Source: an uncultured Clostridia bacterium (GTDB lineage Bacteria > Bacillota > Clostridia > Oscillospirales > CAG-272). Taken from it: 7,170 nucleotides of DNA. The stretch covers positions 1 through 7,170 of the forward strand of contig CANQXN010000087.1 of the NCBI GenBank assembly GCA_947627815.1, given 5' to 3'. Within the stretch, counting starts at the first letter, position 1; the number at the start of each line of letters is the position of its first letter. Both the position numbers and the translations under genes were made by a program. Shown piece by piece: positions 6,307 to 7,170 of the stretch. Under the pieces are notes generated by a model, which was not told the DNA's origin, searched no databases, and was given only the letters and a program-made list of their open reading frames with translations.

Positions 6307-6732
6307 TTACATGCCCCAATTGATCAAAGTCTCTTCGATCGCGACTCCGTCAATATTGGAAATCATGGAATCATATTCCTCTTCGTCCCAGATCTCAATA
6401 TGATCACCGACACCAAGAGAAACAATGTTTTTCTTAAGACCGGCGTATTCAGCAAATTTAGCGGGAATGACTGTTCTTCCTTGGGAATCAATGGCGGCGT
6501 CCTGAGAAAGACCATATACCCAACGACGCACCGTGCGCGCTTGAATGGCAGGAAGTGTATCGATTTTAGCCACAAACTGTGTCCATGCGTCCATGGGGTA
6601 CACCGAGATACATTTGTCTTTGCCGATTCCCCGGGCAATCACAATGTTTTCGCCCAAAGCCTCGCGGAGCTTGGCCGGAAGGAATGTGCGGTTTTTGCTG
6701 TCCAATGTGTGTCTGTACTCGCCATTGATCAT
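6307..6732 (-). CDS. mraZ: Transcriptional regulator MraZ
   Basis: DNA-binding protein of the SpoVT/AbrB superfamily, first gene of dcw clusters, known to bind repeats upstream of its own operon; in some bacteria it also affects RsmH activity. With ATG 6732 it has 141 residues, close to the usual length of about 143. The two tandem AbrB-like domains are visible: GEYRHTLDSKNRTFLPAKLREAL (about 4-26, quoted here in meaning as one motif with D11 and R15) and AIDSQGRTVIPAKFAEYAGL in the second half, followed by HIEIWDEEEYD. The frame opens at GTG 6735, but ATG 6732 aligns better with known MraZ N-termini (M-x-x-GEY) and has GGGAGG seven bases upstream. It is probably transcribed from the consensus promoter at 6783-6811. 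Confidence 0.96.
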   Translation of the reverse strand: MINGEYRHTLDSKNRTFLPAKLREALGENIVIARGIGKDKCISVYPMDAWTQFVAKIDTLPAIQARTVRRWVYGLSQDAAIDSQGRTVIPAKFAEYAGLKKNIVSLGVGDHIEIWDEEEYDSMISNIDGVAIEETLINWGM

Positions 6733-6760
6733 CACGCATCCTCCCTTTCAATCTTTTTTG

Positions 6761-6783
6761 CTCCACTTTCATCCACGACCCCA
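6761..6783 (-). promoter_or_regulatory. Candidate MraZ operator: three TGG half-sites
   Basis: Read on the minus strand, TGGGG (6783-6779), TGGAT (6775-6771) and TGGAG (6765-6761) lie 8 and 10 bases apart, from the end of the -10 box across the expected transcription start. MraZ is known to bind direct repeats of a TGGG-type half-site at about 10-bp spacing in E. coli, and AAAGTG-type boxes in mycoplasmas; the last site here reads AAAGTGGAG. The match is partial, so this is an inference. Confidence 0.45.
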
Positions 6784-6811
6784 TTATAAACGAATCATTT
6801 TCATTTGTCAA
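6783..6811 (-). promoter_or_regulatory. Consensus sigma-A promoter of the mraZ operon
   Basis: On the minus strand the -35 box TTGACA (6811-6806) and the -10 box TATAAT (6788-6783) are both perfect consensus and are separated by exactly 17 bases. Transcription would start near 6776, giving a leader of about 44 bases to the mraZ ATG with the GGGAGG ribosome binding site at its end. Confidence 0.9.
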
Positions 6812-7145
6812 TTTGATTTAGCCAACAAATTATTTCTTATGCCCCCTTTTTTTGCAATCAAGGAACACTTTTTTTGTTTTGATGTCGGCATTCCGAATTT
6901 ATGTTCTCTTTTGCCACTATTTGCCATCATTTAAAATGGATTTCGGCGTTTTTCCCCATTAACGGCAATTTCCAAACAAAGACAACCTCACTTTCTGGCG
7001 TCTTTCTGTCCCGGATGTCCGATTGTAAGAGAATCCGCCTTAGGGCTTAAATGCACTCCTTTGTTATCATTATCGTGTCCTTTGGGACCCCACTGTATGT
7101 GATAAAATGATATGACCCAAAAAGAGAGAAGATCCACCTTGGGTA
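6812..7145. other. Non-coding upstream region without a supported gene
   Basis: About 330 bases upstream of the mraZ promoter with no convincing gene on either strand. It holds several T- or A-runs (for example 6846-6853 and 6870-6876), a 10-bp tandem repeat TTGCCACTAT/TTGCCATCAT (6911-6930), and TTTGGG (7081-7086) facing CCCAAA (7116-7121). It is likely the gap between divergent or unrelated transcription units. Confidence 0.6.
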
Positions 7146-7154
7146 TGGTATAAT
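7146..7154 (+). promoter_or_regulatory. Possible extended -10 promoter reading out of the right edge
   Basis: TGGTATAAT fits an extended -10 element (TGN then a perfect TATAAT at 7149-7154) on the plus strand. No good -35 box is seen 16-18 bases upstream (the bases there are A/G-rich). It could drive a gene just beyond the window, divergent from mraZ. Confidence 0.4.
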
Positions 7155-7170
7155 TAAGCTACCAACAAAA

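Noticed and set aside
6978..7005. AAAGAC/GTCTTT inverted repeat as a terminator
   Set aside because: Six A/T-rich pairs with a 16-base loop and no T-run; expected by chance.
6988..7056. 22-codon minus-strand frame starting GTG after AAAGGAG
   Set aside because: The GTG overlaps the putative ribosome binding site itself, the peptide is unknown and short, and no attenuator follows.
7100..7108. TGATAAAAT as a plus-strand extended -10 promoter
   Set aside because: No -35 match at usable spacing and one mismatch in the -10; weaker than the TGGTATAAT site further right.

Overview
The window carries the front end of a bacterial dcw (division and cell wall) cluster, entirely on the minus strand and read from right to left: mraZ, rsmH, ftsL, a PASTA-bearing class B penicillin-binding protein (spoVD/ftsI type), then murE. 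The gene order, the short FtsL and the penicillin-binding protein with two C-terminal PASTA repeats point to Bacillota (Firmicutes). I lean weakly towards Negativicutes, but nothing here settles the class. MurE keeps the arginine used to recognise meso-diaminopimelate.

Layout, right to left. 6733-7170 is non-coding and holds a textbook sigma-A promoter (TTGACA, 17 bp, TATAAT) with TGG repeats just downstream that could be MraZ operator half-sites. mraZ follows, then a 192-base gap with a strong long hairpin, rsmH, a 43-base gap with a small hairpin over the ftsL ribosome binding site, and ftsL, whose coding sequence contains a perfect 21-bp inverted repeat. Next come a 209-base gap with a terminator-like structure, the penicillin-binding protein, a 36-base gap, and murE. 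After the murE stop the usual murF/mraY/murD genes do not follow. Instead there is an AT-richer frame that looks like the C-terminal part of a polysaccharide glycosyltransferase missing its N-terminal half. Its stop overlaps (ATGA) the start of another surface-polysaccharide gene resembling RgpF, which runs off the left edge.

Together the intact genes couple transcriptional control (MraZ), ribosome methylation (RsmH), septal divisome assembly (FtsL), septal transpeptidation (PBP) and cytoplasmic precursor synthesis (MurE). The left 690 bases are an abrupt switch to surface-glycan genes, either a real rearrangement or an assembly join.

I see no unknown multi-gene system. The signals most worth checking are the perfect palindrome inside ftsL, the murE/glycosyltransferase junction, and the structured gaps on either side of rsmH-ftsL.
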